Shown here piece by piece: positions 63,637 to 64,000 of a stretch of DNA of 64,000 nucleotides. Numbering within the stretch: the first letter of the stretch is position 1; each line of letters begins with the position of its first letter. Source of the stretch: Morchella semilibera (Eukaryota; Ascomycota; Pezizomycetes; Pezizales; Morchellaceae); assembly GCA_009192285.1 (NCBI GenBank), contig CM018603.1, positions 5,019,613 to 5,083,612 of the forward strand, given 5' to 3'. The notes beneath the pieces are model-generated. The model searched no databases and had not been told where the DNA came from. It saw only the letters and a list, made by a program, of their open reading frames with translations. A program made the translations under genes and the position numbers.

Positions 63637-64000
63637 TTTTTTTTTTTTTTTATATCATACTTTCGTTCGTTTCTAGGTACAAGAATGTTGCGTGCAGGGA
63701 GACCCTATGGCATAAACAAAACCTAACCAAAAAAAACAAACATAGGAAGCCGTCGATAGACAGAATTGAGGACAACAGGAGAAAAGCACAAGGTCATAAG
63801 AAAACCACTCGCCATCAACGAGAAGAACGAATGAGAATTTTAAGAGAGAAGGTTAAAGCAAAGCCAACGACGGCAACAAACTGAGGGATATAGAGATCAG
63901 CGAGGGAGGAGCGAGAGGCAAAGAGATTCTCTAGGTTGGTTAGCGTAGGAAATGGTGCGGCTCGTGCTGCTTCACGAGCGGGGCATCTAAGTATGGCATG
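63637..64000 (-). mobile_element. 3' end of a LINE (non-LTR retrotransposon), runs off the window
   Basis: On the minus strand it reads: the end of an open frame, a 3' untranslated region of about 160 nt, then a poly(A) tail seen as T15 at 63637-63651. The first ~80 nt next to the tail recur at 36956-37057 as a 5'-truncated copy, the hallmark of LINE retrotransposition. Confidence 0.7.
63815..64000 (-). CDS. LINE ORF2-type protein, C-terminal end (partial)
   Basis: 61 codons to a TGA at 63815-63817; the rest lies beyond the right edge. It opens with H-A-I-L-R-C-P, which fits the last His-x4-Cys-Pro of the C-terminal zinc-binding motif that follows the reverse transcriptase/RNase H of many fungal LINEs. 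It ends in a hydrophobic stretch (FVAVGFALTFSLKIL). The identification rests on this motif plus the poly(A)-bearing structure. It was not tested against a database. Confidence 0.6.
   Translation of the reverse strand, partial: HAILRCPAREAARAAPFPTLTNLENLFASRSSLADLYIPQFVAVVGFALTFSLKILIRSSR

Noticed and set aside
1-64000. CRISPR array or prokaryotic defence locus
   Set aside because: No regularly spaced short repeats with unique spacers; gene structure is clearly fungal.

Overview
The window is eukaryotic and almost certainly from a filamentous ascomycete. Genes carry short spliceosomal introns of about 50-70 nt with GT..AG ends and CTAAC-type branch sites. TATA boxes sit in CT-rich leaders, and no bacterial-style operons or ribosome-binding sites are visible. 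The gene content (a fungal OTT_1508-type deaminase, F-box/ankyrin proteins, small lineage-specific helical proteins) and the dense nested transposons would fit a Pezizomycete such as a truffle relative. That taxonomic guess is inference only.

Layout. 0-6 kb: a small helical protein gene (480-887), a Tc1/mariner-like miniature element (3178-3560) and a two-exon deaminase gene on the minus strand (4023-5472). 7-15.4 kb: three elements nested inside one another, each with its own target-site duplication (TSD). A Ty3/Gypsy LTR retrotransposon (7326-14978, LTRs with no difference seen, TSD CAAAC) lies inside a small TIR element (7058-15075, 9-bp TSD). That element lies inside a miniature element called MITE-A here (6995-15410, 3-bp TSD). 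16-33 kb: small helical-protein genes on both strands, two paralogous F-box/ankyrin genes on the minus strand, and hAT-type miniature elements. 33-43 kb is gene-poor, with an approximately 180-bp tandem satellite (37.6-38.8 kb), A-rich tracts and element fragments. 43-55.6 kb is a head-to-tail array of six small helical-protein genes, all on the plus strand; at least four, probably five, carry an intron in the same phase and at nearly the same codon. 56-64 kb: one unrecognised two-exon reading frame, then a mosaic of miniature elements, a 117-bp palindrome and the 3' end of a LINE running off the right edge.

How the genes relate. The most distinctive biology is the expanded family of roughly 120-300 residue soluble, helix-rich proteins (up to 12 members here). 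They are very divergent at sequence level, but the array members share exon structure, an N-terminal helical segment, a glycine hinge and an acidic or charged C-terminal end. Their function cannot be read from the sequence. The F-box/ankyrin pair and one member with a SUMO-interaction-like motif suggest, as inference, ubiquitin/SUMO-linked or protein-interaction roles. The rest of the window is mainly transposon history.
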